A stretch of 6,199 nt of DNA from JABFRJ01 sp031379035. GTDB taxonomy: Bacteria > Pseudomonadota > Alphaproteobacteria > Rhizobiales > Hyphomicrobiaceae. How positions within the stretch are numbered: position 1 is the stretch's first letter; the number at the start of each line of letters is the position of its first letter. A program made the translations under genes and the position numbers. Of this stretch, positions 5,473 through 6,199 are shown piece after piece. The DNA is taken from contig JANNEU010000243.1 in the NCBI GenBank assembly GCA_031379035.1, positions 1 to 6,199 of the forward strand, given 5' to 3'. The notes under the pieces were generated by a model. That model saw only the letters and a list, made by a program, of their open reading frames with translations, had not been told where the DNA came from and made no database searches.

Positions 5473-6037
5473 GGCCTTTAATGACACCCTCTTCCAATTG
5501 GGGATGGACTTGACTCGTTCAAGCACCACCCATGCGGAAGAATTTGGTACGCCGTCGTCTCTTTCTCGCTCTGTCGAGGTCCTCACGGATCAAAACATGG
5601 ATCGGGACGGCACTAAGTTCGCAGGTACACATCTCGTCATCGACGTGTTCGGTGGCAAACATCTCGACAGCCTGAATATCGTCGAAGGTGCTTTGCAGAG
5701 TTGTGTCGAGGCAGTTGGAGCAAAGTCGCTCCATAGTCACTTGCACCACACGATCCCTGGTAAGGGCGTGAGCGGTGTTGCGGTGCTCGAAGGTGGTCAC
5801 ATCTCCGTGCATACGTGGCCGGGTGCTGGGTACGCAGCTTTCGATGTGTTTCTGGGCCAGTCGGTCCGGCCGCACGCGATTGTCAGCGTTCTGCGTCGCG
5901 CATTTGATGCGCGCGACGTGGTCATCAAGGAGCAGAAGCGCGGCGACGAAGCCGGGCTTCAGGGTGTACGCGGTGCAGTCAAGCGGGCCCCGGTCCGTGC
6001 CGTGCGACAGCCGAAGTCTCGCGTTCAGGCCGCCTAA
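5471..6037 (+). CDS. S-adenosylmethionine decarboxylase (SpeD) homologue lacking the pyruvoyl-forming serine
   Basis: The protein has 188 residues. SpeD enzymes self-cleave between Glu and Ser to make a pyruvoyl group that decarboxylates S-adenosylmethionine for spermidine synthesis. Residues 50-155 match the family: FAGTHLVIDVFGGKHLD (50-66), HSHLHH (88-93), GVSGVAVL (99-106), GHISVHTWPGAGYAAFDVF (109-127). An N-terminal extension of about 45 residues (with FQLGMDLTRSSTTHAEE) resembles that of rhizobial SpeD proteins as I recall them. The family's L-A-E-S-H reads L-E-G-G-H here (106-110), so the cleavage-site Glu and Ser are Gly108 and Gly109. The catalytic Cys of the F-T/M-C-G motif is Gly129. 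The His of the HTWP motif (H114) remains. The protein should not self-process or form a pyruvoyl group. It ends in a basic tail from about residue 153. ATG 5471 follows a GGGGAGGG ribosome binding site. It could be a regulatory partner of an active SpeD, a ligand-binding protein, or decaying, although the frame is intact. No speE follows within the window. Confidence 0.85.
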   Translation: MAFNDTLFQLGMDLTRSSTTHAEEFGTPSSLSRSVEVLTDQNMDRDGTKFAGTHLVIDVFGGKHLDSLNIVEGALQSCVEAVGAKSLHSHLHHTIPGKGVSGVAVLEGGHISVHTWPGAGYAAFDVFLGQSVRPHAIVSVLRRAFDARDVVIKEQKRGDEAGLQGVRGAVKRAPVRAVRQPKSRVQAA

Positions 6038-6094
6038 GCCCAGACGTTGGAACTGACACCTACCGGCATCGACCGGCAGGGCAATGAAACCTCG

Positions 6095-6129
6095 AAGGCC
6101 GGGCGGCAACGCCCGGCCTTTTGTTTTTA
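6095..6129 (+). terminator. Rho-independent terminator after the speD-like gene
   Basis: A perfect 11-bp stem (6095-6105 with 6110-6120, AAGGCCGGGCG / CGCCCGGCCTT) encloses a GCAA tetraloop and is followed at once by TTGTTTTTAT. It lies 58 bases after the stop codon and should end transcription of the speD-like gene efficiently. Confidence 0.95.
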
Positions 6130-6199
6130 TGGAAGTGCGTAGCGCAAAGAGTGGCTGTCCCCAATTACTTGTGAAACACGTTCAAGGTGTGCTGTAGCC
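6130..6199. other. Window end, nothing identified
   Basis: Seventy bases follow the terminator. I see only a small palindrome (TGCG-TAG-CGCA, 6136-6146) and no gene start. Confidence 0.5.

Noticed and set aside
5519..6109. 196-residue open frame on the - strand opposite the speD-like gene
   Set aside because: It begins within the terminator stem region and is the antisense of a clearly recognisable SpeD-family frame.

Overview
The window is GC-rich, with strong third-position GC in its coding regions. It most likely comes from a proteobacterium, and the N-terminally extended SpeD-type protein suggests an alphaproteobacterium of the Rhizobiales/Hyphomicrobiales kind. That placement rests on family resemblance from memory, not on a search. 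All genes seen lie on the + strand.

Layout: (1) Bases 2-859 hold the 3' part of a YcaQ/AlkZ-type (HTH_42) DNA glycosylase gene whose start lies before the window. (2) Bases 860-1171 are intergenic and contain a 125-bp structure bounded by near-perfect 22-bp inverted repeats (911-932 and 1014-1035), which looks like a small MITE-like element or a large cruciform/hairpin. (3) Bases 1172-5056 carry three genes in a row that look like one transcription unit: a flavoprotein of the HpaB / 4-hydroxybutyryl-CoA dehydratase superfamily, an acyl-CoA dehydrogenase of the LCAD/isovaleryl type, and a PaaA-type diiron subunit of phenylacetyl-CoA epoxidase. (4) Bases 5057-5470 are intergenic, with small palindromes, a run of eight G facing two C-runs, and a GGGTCAAAT direct repeat whose second copy abuts the next start codon. 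(5) Bases 5471-6037 encode an S-adenosylmethionine decarboxylase (SpeD) homologue, followed by a strong intrinsic terminator (6095-6129).

The three-gene cluster points to oxidation of a CoA thioester: a dehydrogenase that makes an enoyl-CoA, an oxygenase subunit that normally epoxidises an aromatic acyl-CoA, and a flavoenzyme from a family that hydroxylates aromatics or dehydrates/isomerises acyl-CoAs. PaaA normally works with PaaC, PaaB and the reductase PaaE, and none of these is in the window.

Two proteins keep the family fold but have lost residues that define the family's chemistry. The dehydratase-like flavoprotein appears to lack two of the four [4Fe-4S] ligands and several catalytic residues of 4-hydroxybutyryl-CoA dehydratase. 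The SpeD homologue has Gly where the pyruvoyl-forming Ser, the preceding Glu and the catalytic Cys should be. Both are therefore candidates for changed function, and they are the most interesting content of the window.
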